From JBGTGG01 sp964398945 (GTDB lineage: Bacteria > Bacteroidota > Bacteroidia > Cytophagales > Cyclobacteriaceae): 39,483 nt of DNA. Shown here piece by piece: positions 1 to 8,169 of the stretch; within the stretch, counting starts at the first letter, position 1, and each line of letters opens with the position of its first letter. Under the pieces are notes generated by a model. It was given only the letters and a program-made list of their open reading frames with translations. It ran no database searches and was not told the DNA's origin. The translations under genes and the position numbers were made by a program. The stretch lies in assembly GCA_964398945.1 (NCBI GenBank), contig CAYNOT010000028.1, forward strand, positions 1 to 39,483, read 5' to 3'.

Positions 1-1240
1 CAGGAAAACTGGTATTAATGTAATTAAAGCTGCTGATAGAAGGTGAACCTACCCAAACTGCTCTTTCTACCTGTACTGGATTACCACAACCTGAATCAAT
101 TGTAAATGTAATCATCCCCTGCCCGCTTGAATTGCTATTGGCCGCAGATAATGTAGTATTTGCACCGTTCCCCGAGCTCACAGCAAACAAATTTGCTGGC
201 GTGGCCGTCCACGTTATTGGTACAGTGGGGGCGACATTTGACAGCGTGAATGGCGTGGGTGAAGTACAGACCAGCAATGGCCCCGAAATAGTAAAATCCG
301 GTGAGGCCGCTGTGGAAAAATTTATATTTGCGGAAGCAATGTTGGTTTGTATATTCTGGCTGGCACAGGTTGTTGAGCCACGTGCAGTAACAGCCTGCCC
401 TTGTACATTGCTGCCATCCGGGACCAGCGTAATAGTACTGGAGTTACAACCAGATTGACATGACCAGCCTGATGGGTACGTCCAGGTATAGGTTAGGCCG
501 GGAATACCCGTAGCCTGGTAGGTTACAGGTTTTATGCTGCTGCAATAAACAAGTGGGTTGGTTGTAATACTGATCTGGTCGGCATTCCTTGTAACCGGAA
601 GTGTAGCGCCTGGCCCGTTAAAGCTTGCTATGGAAGTATATGCTTTAATGCTTGTATTTGAAGCTCCTTCAGCTACAGTTACCTCAACATTCGGTGTTGT
701 TGTAGAAAACAAATTCACACCTGGTGAGCCCTTCCTGCTCCATCCTGCCGGCAATTCCCAACGATAGTACTCAGCATCTGCTATTGACTCCAGCCTTAAC
801 GTAATTTCATTGGCATAGCAGGGGACATTGAGGGATGTAATGGTGCTGCCACCGGCAGTCTTAAACGTTGGCGGGGGAAGGTATTTTGTTTGAATGGTCA
901 AGTTCCTGATAACATTTAATCCTGTACTGTCGCAACCATTTGTAGTAACAGTGATGGTTCTGTCATTATTATTAAGGATTGAATTGAGCCATTTTACGTA
1001 AACTTTTTTAGTATCGTTAGAGCCTGCTGCGCTACCATCACTTGTGGTAAACACGGATTGCCCATTGGTTATCCAGTTGTAATTACAGTTTTCTGTTGAC
1101 CAGCCAGTAGGCTGTTCAAACTCATACCAATAGACCTGCTCGGGAACAGGGGCAGTCGCACCAGATTGATACCCTATAGATTGTGTAAGCCCTACCACTG
1201 GAGCAAAGAAAATCATCAAAGTTATGTATAAATGTTTCAT
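1..1240 (-). CDS. Secreted PKD/Ig-like repeat protein, partial (C-terminus beyond left edge)
   Basis: An open frame without stops runs from an ATG at 1240 to the left edge, giving 413 codons. The N-terminus (MKHLYITLMIFFAPVVGLTQ) is a signal peptide. The rest is a string of Ser/Thr/Asn-rich beta-sandwich segments with paired Cys and W-x-x-P-x-G-W motifs (YYRWELPAGW, YTWTYPSGW), typical of PKD-like/Ig-like domains in large exported Bacteroidota proteins that often end in a type IX secretion sorting domain. That end is not visible here. It starts 9 nt after the stop of the barrel gene at 1250-1942, so the two are probably co-transcribed. Its first ~80 residues are nearly repeated by the fragment at 2200-2469. 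Cell-surface or extracellular location is inferred; the binding target is unknown. Confidence 0.8.
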   Translation of the reverse strand, partial: MKHLYITLMIFFAPVVGLTQSIGYQSGATAPVPEQVYWYEFEQPTGWSTENCNYNWITNGQSVFTTSDGSAAGSNDTKKVYVKWLNSILNNNDRTITVTTNGCDSTGLNVIRNLTIQTKYLPPPTFKTAGGSTITSLNVPCYANEITLRLESIADAEYYRWELPAGWSRKGSPGVNLFSTTTPNVEVTVAEGASNTSIKAYTSIASFNGPGATLPVTRNADQISITTNPLVYCSSIKPVTYQATGIPGLTYTWTYPSGWSCQSGCNSSTITLVPDGSNVQGQAVTARGSTTCASQNIQTNIASANINFSTAASPDFTISGPLLVCTSPTPFTLSNVAPTVPITWTATPANLFAVSSGNGANTTLSAANSNSSGQGMITFTIDSGCGNPVQVERAVWVGSPSISSFNYINTSFP

Positions 1241-1249
1241 CGTTATTTT

Positions 1250-1942
1250 TTAGAATTTAAAACAAAGGTTTATAACAGAAATAGGATTTGCCAGTATAAT
1301 AAAATTGTCGACATTTATCGCGCCGCTTCCAGCGGGCAATTGAGTATCAACTTTTATTGCTTCTGAATTTTGTCTTCTTACTTTGTACTCCATTGTAATC
1401 GAAGATTCAGCAGAAATTGATAACCAATTATTAAAATTGTATTTAAATCCGAGAAAAGGAGAAAGACCATACTCAAATGTTTTGTCAGTCCCATAAAATT
1501 GAGTCCATTCACCGTCTGTGGTAAGCACAATATTATCAAAGTCATATTTACTGTAACCTGCCTTGGCATCCAAGCCATAAAAAAATACATATCTCTTTTT
1601 GATTACTTGCCATTCATAACCAGGCTGAATGAATACTAATGTGTTTTTAATATCGTGCGGAGCAGCATTGCTAATTTGGCTGGAGTCATAATGGCTGATG
1701 TCAACCCCGAAGCGTAATCGCCAAGCTGCTGGCTTATTGTTTTTCTTTACAAAGTTATACCGTGCAAACAGTGAAGTTGGGGGTAACGTGTTTTTATCAA
1801 TCAGCCAAAGCAGGTCCAAACCAATTTCCCATTGTCCTGTTGTATCTCTTTCAATTTGCGTTTCTTTTGTTTGTCCAAAAGTTGCAAAAGAGAGCAGTGA
1901 GAGAAAAAGCGAAATGATTATTGAATTAATTCTCATGTTCAT
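1250..1942 (-). CDS. Small outer-membrane beta-barrel protein (downstream copy)
   Basis: About 230 residues with a signal peptide ending in ATFGQ, then alternating aromatic/polar strands (FFYGLDAKAGY, PFLGFKYNF) and a terminal aromatic (LCFKF), as in outer-membrane barrels. The frame can be extended to a TTG at 1975, but that adds a charged stretch ahead of the signal peptide. ATG at 1942 (or 1936) is preferred. The gene lies 9 nt upstream of the PKD-like gene. It resembles the protein at 2475-3185 in length, layout and C-terminal pattern (SPFLGFKYNF against KPFAGLRFEI), so the two are diverged paralogues. No enzymatic motif is visible; a role as membrane partner of the neighbouring secreted protein is inference. 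Confidence 0.7.
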   Translation of the reverse strand: MNMRINSIIISLFLSLLSFATFGQTKETQIERDTTGQWEIGLDLLWLIDKNTLPPTSLFARYNFVKKNNKPAAWRLRFGVDISHYDSSQISNAAPHDIKNTLVFIQPGYEWQVIKKRYVFFYGLDAKAGYSKYDFDNIVLTTDGEWTQFYGTDKTFEYGLSPFLGFKYNFNNWLSISAESSITMEYKVRRQNSEAIKVDTQLPAGSGAINVDNFIILANPISVINLCFKF

Positions 1943-2016
1943 ATATTTTAATATCAGATTTTTCTGAATTGACAAGCAATCAGGAGCAAAACAGAATATG
2001 ATTGTATGAAGGAAGG

Positions 2017-2196
2017 GGAATAAAAAAAAGATAGAGATTGTTTTTTTTACTGGTCATAACGTCTTTTCGTCTGCACGCAATCAATAACAGTGCAAAGATA
2101 ACCAACGAGCTAAATTATTTGTAATGATGTACTAAAAAACTGAAGAAGGGGGAGCATTTAATACGTTGCTGTCACAACGGTTAACAATAACTTTTC
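2017..2196. repeat. ~180 bp direct repeat, copy 1 (promoter-bearing)
   Basis: The stretch from GGAATAAAAA to AACTTTTC matches 3291-3465 closely by eye, apart from a few substitutions and small indels. Both copies sit upstream of a barrel gene and contain the same -7 promoter element. The repeat marks the unit of a tandem duplication that also includes the barrel gene and the start of the PKD-like gene. Confidence 0.85.
2093..2124 (-). promoter_or_regulatory. Bacteroidota-type promoter for the barrel/PKD-like gene pair (copy 1)
   Basis: On the minus strand TATCTTTG (2100 to 2093) is an exact match to the Bacteroidota -7 element TAnnTTTG. It is preceded after 20 nt by TTAC (2124-2121), a weak -33 element. 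Transcription would start near 2086, leaving a leader of about 145 nt before the barrel start. Confidence 0.55.
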
Positions 2197-2199
2197 CCA

Positions 2200-2469
2200 T
2201 CAGGATATGCCTTCTTCGGTGGAGAAATCCCCGACTGAACTACCGTCACTTGTGGTAAATACGGATTGCCCATTGGTTATCCAGTTGTAAGTACAGTTTG
2301 TCGTTTCCCAACTTTGATTTGGTGGTTGAAACTCATACCAATATAATTGTTCAGGCACAGGATTGTCAGCGCCCGGGGAAAAGGTTATCTGTCCAGTACT
2401 CCCTTGAGCAAATAATTTGACTGTCAGGGCAACCAGGAGGGTGAGCACAAGTATAAATTTTTTCGTCAT
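2200..2469 (-). pseudogene. Truncated copy of the PKD/Ig-like secreted protein
   Basis: An 89-codon frame with a signal peptide (MTKKFILVLTLLVALTVKLFAQ) followed by PVPEQLYWYEF and YNWITNGQSVFTTSDGS. Both segments match the start of the protein at 1-1240 almost residue for residue (PVPEQVYWYEF, YNWITNGQSVFTTSDGS), and the DNA of this segment is also highly similar. After DGSSVG the similarity stops; the frame ends 9 codons later at a TGA and runs straight into direct repeat copy 1. This is best read as the 5' remnant of a duplicated gene deleted or recombined at its 3' side. A short exported peptide cannot be excluded because start, signal peptide and spacing (5 nt from the upstream stop) are intact. 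Confidence 0.7.
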
Positions 2470-2474
2470 TTGGA

Positions 2475-3185
2475 TTAGTTTAGTTTAACAAAAATTGACA
2501 GTCTTGTTATGGGATGGAATTTGAGTTGCCCGTAATAATTGTGAACATCCCAACGAGGATCTTTCGGGAAGACGTTGGGGGCTGATTTCGCCTCCAGTCT
2601 CACACGCTGTACTTCAAACTGTGCATTTACAAGCATATCGGCTGAAATGTATATAATTGGGGTAATTTCAAACCTTAATCCCGCAAACGGCTTGATAGAT
2701 GTGCTATATTTATGATGCCTTTCGTCCGTATATTCACGAAGATGTGGATCATTCCTCTCGTCAAGATATTGCCTGCTATACGTGAACGTAAAATTGAAGT
2801 CCACACCGTAGTACCACTGCCAGCGGGGTGAGTTCCCAATGAAGTGTTGTTTTTCCTTTCCCAGGAAAAAGCCGGCCACCAAATCCGTTTCAATCGTGGT
2901 CCAGTCAGGTGCTGTGGGGTAAGGGCTTTCATTGTCATAGTTGAAGAACAGTTGCAACCCAAGTCTGGTGGCTTTATTCCCGGCTTTTTGCCGCTTATAG
3001 ATAATCTCTACGGGGGTTTCCCGCAACCCAAACAACCTGTCAAATGCAAATTGTGTGTTGATCCCCCAATGGTTTTTGTTTTTAAGCGGATCAAAAAATT
3101 GATTTGATTTAGTGTCATCGGCATTTTGTCCGAATAAATTTTGTGAAGCCAGAATTATGAAAAGCGAAGTGATTTTTATTTTCAT
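2475..3185 (-). CDS. Small outer-membrane beta-barrel protein (upstream copy)
   Basis: 236 residues: signal peptide MKIKITSLFIILASQNLFGQ, then a series of amphipathic strands (WQWYYGVDFNFTF, YISADMLVNAQFEV) and a closing strand LSIFVKLN, consistent with an 8-12 stranded outer-membrane barrel. Paralogue of 1250-1942. It is followed after 5 nt by the truncated PKD-like gene, so this is the upstream unit of the tandem cassette. The promoter at 3362-3393 lies in the repeat ahead of it, giving a leader of about 170 nt. Function unknown. Confidence 0.75.
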   Translation of the reverse strand: MKIKITSLFIILASQNLFGQNADDTKSNQFFDPLKNKNHWGINTQFAFDRLFGLRETPVEIIYKRQKAGNKATRLGLQLFFNYDNESPYPTAPDWTTIETDLVAGFFLGKEKQHFIGNSPRWQWYYGVDFNFTFTYSRQYLDERNDPHLREYTDERHHKYSTSIKPFAGLRFEITPIIYISADMLVNAQFEVQRVRLEAKSAPNVFPKDPRWDVHNYYGQLKFHPITRLSIFVKLN

Positions 3186-3290
3186 CTGATCTGTGGTTCA
3201 ATGGTGAATCAACAAGTAGCCTAAACGTTGTTTTCTGAAGAAACTATAACGGCAGGGTAAAACCGCCAGGGGGCAAAGCAAAAAATGAAA

Positions 3291-3465
3291 GGAATAAAAA
3301 AGATAGAATTTTTTTTACTGGTCATAACGTTTTTTTCACCTGCACGCAATCAATAACAGCGCAAAGATAACCAACGAGCTAAATTATTTGTAATGATGTA
3401 CCAAAAAACTGAAGAAGGTGGGGCATTTAATGCGTTGCCGTCACAACGGTTAACAATAACTTTTC
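3291..3465. repeat. ~175 bp direct repeat, copy 2
   Basis: Second copy of the repeat at 2017-2196, with the same order of landmarks: GGTCATAACG, GCACGCAATCAATAACAG, GCAAAGATAACC, then CACAACGGTTAACAATAAC. It forms most of the 448 bp spacer 3186-3634, which otherwise holds a small hairpin (3519-3540) and a possible gene remnant (3571-3624). A minus-strand frame crossing it (3616-3350) looks spurious. Confidence 0.85.
3362..3393 (-). promoter_or_regulatory. Bacteroidota-type promoter for the upstream barrel gene
   Basis: TATCTTTG on the minus strand (3369 to 3362) matches TAnnTTTG exactly, with TTAC (3393-3390) 20 nt upstream. It is identical in layout to the promoter in repeat copy 1, so both duplicated cassettes keep the same promoter. 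Confidence 0.55.
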
Positions 3466-3518
3466 TGCGATTTGGATCAGGGCATCTTATGTTACTATAT
3501 GGTTTTCGGGTCACAAAG

Positions 3519-3540
3519 ACCCCGGAATGAAATCCGGGGT
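3519..3540. repeat. Small palindromic element, copy A
   Basis: Inverted repeat CCCCGGA (3520-3526) / TCCGGGG (3533-3539) with an AT-rich loop. The same stem and almost the same loop occur at 5521-5539. There is no T-run, so it is not an ordinary intrinsic terminator. Confidence 0.6.
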
Positions 3541-3570
3541 GGGGCGCAACCCGATGTAGTTTGCAACCAC

Positions 3571-3624
3571 AAACTTGAAGAAATTTCTGAACTGATAAAA
3601 GATGATGAAATGCCATTGGAATAA
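3571..3624 (+). pseudogene. Possible remnant of a haem-binding-domain (Haem_bd) gene
   Basis: Plus-strand codons 3571-3621 read KLEEISELIKDDEMPLE and then stop (TAA TGA). The pattern K-L-E-E-I-x-E-x-I-x-x-x-E-M-P-L resembles the segment before the conserved tyrosine of the small cytochrome-like Haem_bd family common in Bacteroidota. Nothing upstream in this frame looks like the CxxCH part, and the tail after MPL is gone. If real, it is a fossil left next to the duplicated cassette. Only 17 residues support this, so the call is tentative. Confidence 0.25.
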
Positions 3625-3634
3625 TGACCCCCCT

Positions 3635-5419
3635 CTACCTTTCGTTATAATTAACAATAGTAGGCGGATCCACTAAAACCCCCGTGCTTCTAAAACGCAG
3701 GTTGGTACTGAATGTGAAACGAAAACTATCAACACCATCGGGTGTTCGCGGAAAGAATTGGACCTTTGCTTCCATTGTTCCAAATGATAAATTTTCATTT
3801 CGTGTGCGGATGCCAAGTCCGATGCCGTAATAAGGCGCAGTTAACAACAAGTTTTGTTTGTTGTCTGCCAATGAGGCTACCTCGAGGTAAGCAACCCCTG
3901 CAAAACGAAATCCCAACAACATCCAATTGGTAAAGAAAACCGTTTGTGATTGAAGCCCATACCGCTTTGTTCCCGCCAGCGAATCAGCATTAAAACCAGT
4001 GAGGCCATATCGCCCGCTAAGCTCAAGCGGATCGGTTGCATTGGTGCCATTGAATTCCTGGGTGTACGAAAAATTTACAAACTCCCTGATCTTCACATGC
4101 CGCTTGGTATAGAGCCGTGTGAAAAAACTGAAATTAGCTACAAAGGCTGCATCCTGCAGTTGGTGTTCACCGATATACGAACTGAGATTTAACGTTAGCC
4201 CGATCAAATCCCCTTTATCATTTGCCCAAATCTTATCGGCCTCAACCCCTGCATACGGACGCTCAAGGTTTAACCGTTTAACGGATCCTAACAGTACCGA
4301 AACCTCTGACCCATACTGCACATCCTCCGTGATACCAAACCCATAAATATACCGTGTACGATAAAAATCTTTGTTGTAGAAAGTAAACTCACTTAACGCT
4401 ACATAATTGTTGTTGTAATCGGGGTTGTCCTTTTCAATAACCTGTGAGGGAAAATCCTGAAACGTTTGGTTATACCAGCGGAGCGCAACAAAATACCGAC
4501 TGCGGTCTGTCCTTTCTTTTTTGATACCAATGTTGTAGCCGATCCAAAAATCACTCAAAAAATAATTGTAATCGAGAAAGGAAGTATCGGCTTTGATCTT
4601 TACATTCTCCGACCAATTGTTGTTCCATTCATAACCGCCCGCAAACCGCATGTAAGGACTTCGCAATGGCCGGTTAAGCTGAACACCATACGCGTATTCA
4701 TGTTCATTGCCCAGGCTGCGTCCGCTATTAACCTGAGTGTAAAACAAAGATGTATTGATAAGGCTGCCGAAAGCACTCGTCTTGCTATACAGAAATTCGT
4801 TTCCATAATTTGGATTGAGTTCCCCATCCCATTCGCCACCATATTGGACAAACTGTCCTTCACCCAACAGGTTGGTGTCGTATATTCGGAATTTACCTTT
4901 ATCCACATCACTGGGGTATCCACTAAAACCTAAACTAAACGCATCCCGCGCTACCACCACAAGGTCAACGGAGTCTGAATTTTCAATCGGAACAATTTGG
5001 ATACGCGCATCAACAATAAAAGAAAGGTTACGCAAATACCGCTCGTTGTCGGCTAGTTTGTACGCGTTCAGTTTATCCCCTTCCTTGATAAACAAATTTT
5101 GCTTTACAGTTTTTGGTTTCGTATCCGTGTGCAACGCATTGCCAATATTCACGATTGCCTTCCTTGCCTTTTTGGTAGAATCATACAACGAAATTTCAAA
5201 GCCCACATGTTCAATATCAATGTGGCGAATAACCATTCCTTCAAAAGGAAGGAAAACATCTTCACTTTTTACATTCACCAGTGTATCATTTTGGGCTGCC
5301 GTCAAATCATTGATCATACCGCGCCACGCCTTCTTTGTTTTTGTTTTTAAACCCTTATCCTGACCATGCGAAAGGATGGGGAAGGATAACAAGGCGAGTA
5401 TATAAAAGAGGCGCGTCAT
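3635..5419 (-). CDS. Outer-membrane protein with POTRA-like domain and C-terminal barrel (BamA/TamA-like fold)
   Basis: 594 residues. Signal peptide MTRLFYILALLSFPILSHGQ; residues ~60-160 look like one or more POTRA units (GMVIRHIDIEHVGF, then FIKEGDKLNAYKLADNERYLR, then DARIQIVPIENSDSVDLVVV). From ~165 on there are repeated beta strands with a barrel signature near the end (RFTFSTNLRFRSTG). This is the architecture of the Omp85/surface-antigen superfamily, although shorter than BamA. The family inserts or exports proteins or lipids at the outer membrane; the substrate is unknown. It is transcribed in the same direction as the M14 peptidase upstream, with a 194 bp spacer holding repeats, so co-transcription is uncertain. 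Confidence 0.75.
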   Translation of the reverse strand: MTRLFYILALLSFPILSHGQDKGLKTKTKKAWRGMINDLTAAQNDTLVNVKSEDVFLPFEGMVIRHIDIEHVGFEISLYDSTKKARKAIVNIGNALHTDTKPKTVKQNLFIKEGDKLNAYKLADNERYLRNLSFIVDARIQIVPIENSDSVDLVVVARDAFSLGFSGYPSDVDKGKFRIYDTNLLGEGQFVQYGGEWDGELNPNYGNEFLYSKTSAFGSLINTSLFYTQVNSGRSLGNEHEYAYGVQLNRPLRSPYMRFAGGYEWNNNWSENVKIKADTSFLDYNYFLSDFWIGYNIGIKKERTDRSRYFVALRWYNQTFQDFPSQVIEKDNPDYNNNYVALSEFTFYNKDFYRTRYIYGFGITEDVQYGSEVSVLLGSVKRLNLERPYAGVEADKIWANDKGDLIGLTLNLSSYIGEHQLQDAAFVANFSFFTRLYTKRHVKIREFVNFSYTQEFNGTNATDPLELSGRYGLTGFNADSLAGTKRYGLQSQTVFFTNWMLLGFRFAGVAYLEVASLADNKQNLLLTAPYYGIGLGIRTRNENLSFGTMEAKVQFFPRTPDGVDSFRFTFSTNLRFRSTGVLVDPPTIVNYNER

Positions 5420-5520
5420 TTTTGAACCCTAAAATTAGCAATTCTACCCGTTGTTATAATCATGGGCCGTGTCCTCACATACGAACTACATTGATACGTT
5501 TACACTAAAACTTTTTAAGG

Positions 5521-5608
5521 CCCCGGAATAAATCCGGGGAGGTGCGTACCGCGAAATCAGTAATCAGTAATCAATTAACTAATTGACTAATTGACAAATC
5601 AACAAATT
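5521..5608. repeat. Palindromic element copy B plus short tandem repeats
   Basis: CCCCGGA (5521-5527) / TCCGGGG (5533-5539) repeats the element at 3519-3540. It is followed by AATCAGT twice (7 bp period) and then an ACTAATTG-type 8 bp period running to about 5608. This fills the spacer between the M14 peptidase stop and the barrel gene start; no clear promoter was seen. Confidence 0.6.
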
Positions 5609-5613
5609 AACCA

Positions 5614-8169
5614 CTATCGCGATGCCGCAGGGCTTATGATCGGGCCATAGAAAATTGCATTCATCAACATTTTGTTGGTCCCAAACCAAAAAGCACGAAA
5701 GGCGAGGTTTTCGGTAAACCCGATTACCCTCCCCCGTCCGTATGAGGATATTCCTATGCCGGTAGTGTTTTTCATTTTTGGATAATTCAATTTGGAAATA
5801 TAACCACTCATCAATGGATTACTACCATACGTTAACGGATTAGCGTATGCTCCTTTCGCCTGCTCCATAAATAAATTGTTGGATTTGAACATCGGCATCT
5901 TCGCTTGATAATACCCATAAAACAACGGGTTTGTCAAATCGACATTCGCCTCGAAAATAGCACCATTCGTTTGTTGTGCACCGCTCGTAATACTGATTTC
6001 CGAATAGGGTTGTTGCTTTTGCGCTTCTTTGTTTTCTTCATTCTTTTTCATTTCAAAATTCCCTAACCCGGAAGCGCTCATCCAGGTTAGCGCATCTTCA
6101 AAACCAATCAACACACCACCTCCTTGCACCCAGCCTTTTAACTTTTCCTTAGCGCCACTGGAAACTTCGTTGTAATTCCCGGTAGGTAAAATGATGGTAT
6201 TATACTTTCGTAAATCCGCCCGGTTAAAAACAGCAACAGGAATCAACGTAACGGGAATTTGAAAACGTGTATCCAACAAATGCCAGATCTCGCCCGCATC
6301 GTACGAGCTCACGCGGCCATCCACCAACATCGCAATAGAAGGTTTTGTAAGTACTTCAAAAGAATTGCTTCCCAAGCTCACACCGCGGTAATCCAAGCCA
6401 GTGTTGAACGTGTATACATCAATACCATCTTCTTTCATCATCAGGTTCATAAAATATTCAAGCTGGTCCGGTGCCATCTTCTGGCCAGACAAAGAAACCA
6501 TCAAGGTGCCGCGTTCAAATTTTTTGCCGGCAGGGTTATGGAAAGGCTCGGTGGCTACTTTTACACGAATGTCATTCTTCAACAACCTGTAAAGGGCCCG
6601 TGGCGCATAATATCCTACCGTTTCAAAAACATACGCATACTCCGCTTTTCCACCAATCAATTTTCCTTGCGGGATTGACCCGGGAACAAACACTGCACCT
6701 TGCGGAACATTTGTTTTTGCTTCTTCATGTTCTACACCAAAAGCAAGTGAAAGTGTCCAGCTTGAAATATCGTAGAAAAGACTATCCTCAAATTGAGTTC
6801 TTCTTTCAAACATTCCTTTGATCAACCGGTATTGCGGTTGGTTCATGGGGATCACATAACTCGATTCTGCATCAAATGCCTTTCCGTTGATCGTTTGGTT
6901 GCTCCCGAGTTTATATATTTTCACATCCTGGCGTGCAACGATTTCTGCAAGATGGTAAGCGCGTGCTTTGTCTTTCGAACCGAAAACAAAAGATTTCACC
7001 GGATCTTTGGCGGCATCACTTGCAGCAGATTTATAAAAGTCGCGTTGGTAGTTCAACAACTCTTCGCGCAAACCTTGTACGGCAGCCATCGTACTCAACG
7101 CAGTGGTGAATTGGTTGCGGATGGTGAATGGAAATTCCAACACACCATTTTCACTATCCTGCGCATGGCCGCGCGAACTGGCCTGTTCAAATAAAATACC
7201 GATCGCACCTTGCACATCCGGAAAGGTCGACCCCTTTCCATAATAAAAATCATCAAACCCTTCTTGTGTGTAATAGAGCGATCCAATATTGTCCAATGCT
7301 TTTGCATGGTACTCTCCAATCTTGCGTGTCAGCTCTTGGTTTTTCAATGGCGTGAGCGGATGCACACGCGAGGGCACGCCCGGTTGAAAAAAGAACGTTG
7401 AGTTCGTTCCCATCTCGTGGTGGTCGGTAAGCACATTCGGTTTCCATTTTTGAAATTGCCTGATGCGCGCTTGCGATTCGGGTTGTTGCGCCACCAGCCA
7501 GTCGCGGTTTAAATCAAACCAATAATGATTGGTGCGCCCACCCGGCCACGCTTCGTTGTGTTCGGTGTCATACGGATCGGAAGAAATCAATTTACTTTTT
7601 CTTGAATTGGCCCACGATGAAAAACGTTGAAGTCCATCCGGATTGAAACTTGGGTCGAGCAGGATCACTACATTCCCTAAAAGTTTTTCGATTTCAGCGC
7701 CTTGGGCAGCGGCCAGATAATACGCCTCCAACAAAGCGGCATTGCTTCCACTGGGTTCATTGCCATGGATGCTGTTTCCCAAATAAAATACCGCAGGCAT
7801 TGGTTTGGTATCCAAACCCGCGGATTGAGAAGGATCGGTAAGCGAAATATGTTGCGCCCTTATTTCTTCAATACGTTGGTGGTTTTTGGGGGAAGTAACC
7901 GTGAGCAACAAAAGGGGACGTGCTTCGTGGGTATACCCGATTACCTCCAGGGAAATCCTGTCGGAAGCAGCATCAAGTGCATACATGTAACTGACCAGGC
8001 GGTCGTGGCTAATGTGCCACTCGCCTACTTCGTGGCCAACAATCGATTTCGGGGTAGGGATGTTCGGATCATAGCTGATGCCTTCCGGAAGGTAGTAGGA
8101 TAAATCAGGTTGCGAATAAAGGGTTGGCGCAATCGAAACAAACAATAGAAACAGTAGGTATTTTCTCAT
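5614..8169 (-). CDS. Secreted M14-family zinc carboxypeptidase
   Basis: 851 residues, much longer than a bare M14 domain (~300). Signal peptide MRKYLLFLLFVSIAPTLYSQ. The catalytic domain spans ~50-380: zinc ligands H135 and E138 in SIHGNEPSG, the substrate-binding FNPDG at ~175-179, N-R-D at 221-223, and the third zinc histidine in TDHHEMG (250/251). The remaining ~450 residues include a segment (~640-700) with VDGRVSSYDAGEIWHLLD and GGGVLIGFEDA that resembles a glutamine-amidotransferase-like fold. Such proteins act in the periplasm or outside the cell on peptides. It diverges from the Oar-like TonB receptor gene across 184 bp. Confidence 0.85.
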   Translation of the reverse strand: MRKYLLFLLFVSIAPTLYSQPDLSYYLPEGISYDPNIPTPKSIVGHEVGEWHISHDRLVSYMYALDAASDRISLEVIGYTHEARPLLLLTVTSPKNHQRIEEIRAQHISLTDPSQSAGLDTKPMPAVFYLGNSIHGNEPSGSNAALLEAYYLAAAQGAEIEKLLGNVVILLDPSFNPDGLQRFSSWANSRKSKLISSDPYDTEHNEAWPGGRTNHYWFDLNRDWLVAQQPESQARIRQFQKWKPNVLTDHHEMGTNSTFFFQPGVPSRVHPLTPLKNQELTRKIGEYHAKALDNIGSLYYTQEGFDDFYYGKGSTFPDVQGAIGILFEQASSRGHAQDSENGVLEFPFTIRNQFTTALSTMAAVQGLREELLNYQRDFYKSAASDAAKDPVKSFVFGSKDKARAYHLAEIVARQDVKIYKLGSNQTINGKAFDAESSYVIPMNQPQYRLIKGMFERRTQFEDSLFYDISSWTLSLAFGVEHEEAKTNVPQGAVFVPGSIPQGKLIGGKAEYAYVFETVGYYAPRALYRLLKNDIRVKVATEPFHNPAGKKFERGTLMVSLSGQKMAPDQLEYFMNLMMKEDGIDVYTFNTGLDYRGVSLGSNSFEVLTKPSIAMLVDGRVSSYDAGEIWHLLDTRFQIPVTLIPVAVFNRADLRKYNTIILPTGNYNEVSSGAKEKLKGWVQGGGVLIGFEDALTWMSASGLGNFEMKKNEENKEAQKQQPYSEISITSGAQQTNGAIFEANVDLTNPLFYGYYQAKMPMFKSNNLFMEQAKGAYANPLTYGSNPLMSGYISKLNYPKMKNTTGIGISSYGRGRVIGFTENLAFRAFWFGTNKMLMNAIFYGPIISPAASR

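Noticed and set aside
132..767. Plus-strand open frames (132-458, 558-767) that could be small genes
   Set aside because: They lie entirely opposite a long minus-strand frame with a signal peptide and domain-like repeats; they show no signal, motif or ribosome site of their own.
3350..3616. 88-codon minus-strand frame in the spacer upstream of the barrel gene
   Set aside because: It crosses the direct repeat, the promoter and the small hairpin, and its composition looks like translated non-coding DNA.
4466..4933. 155-codon plus-strand frame inside the POTRA/barrel gene
   Set aside because: It is antisense to a well supported outer-membrane protein; no family features.
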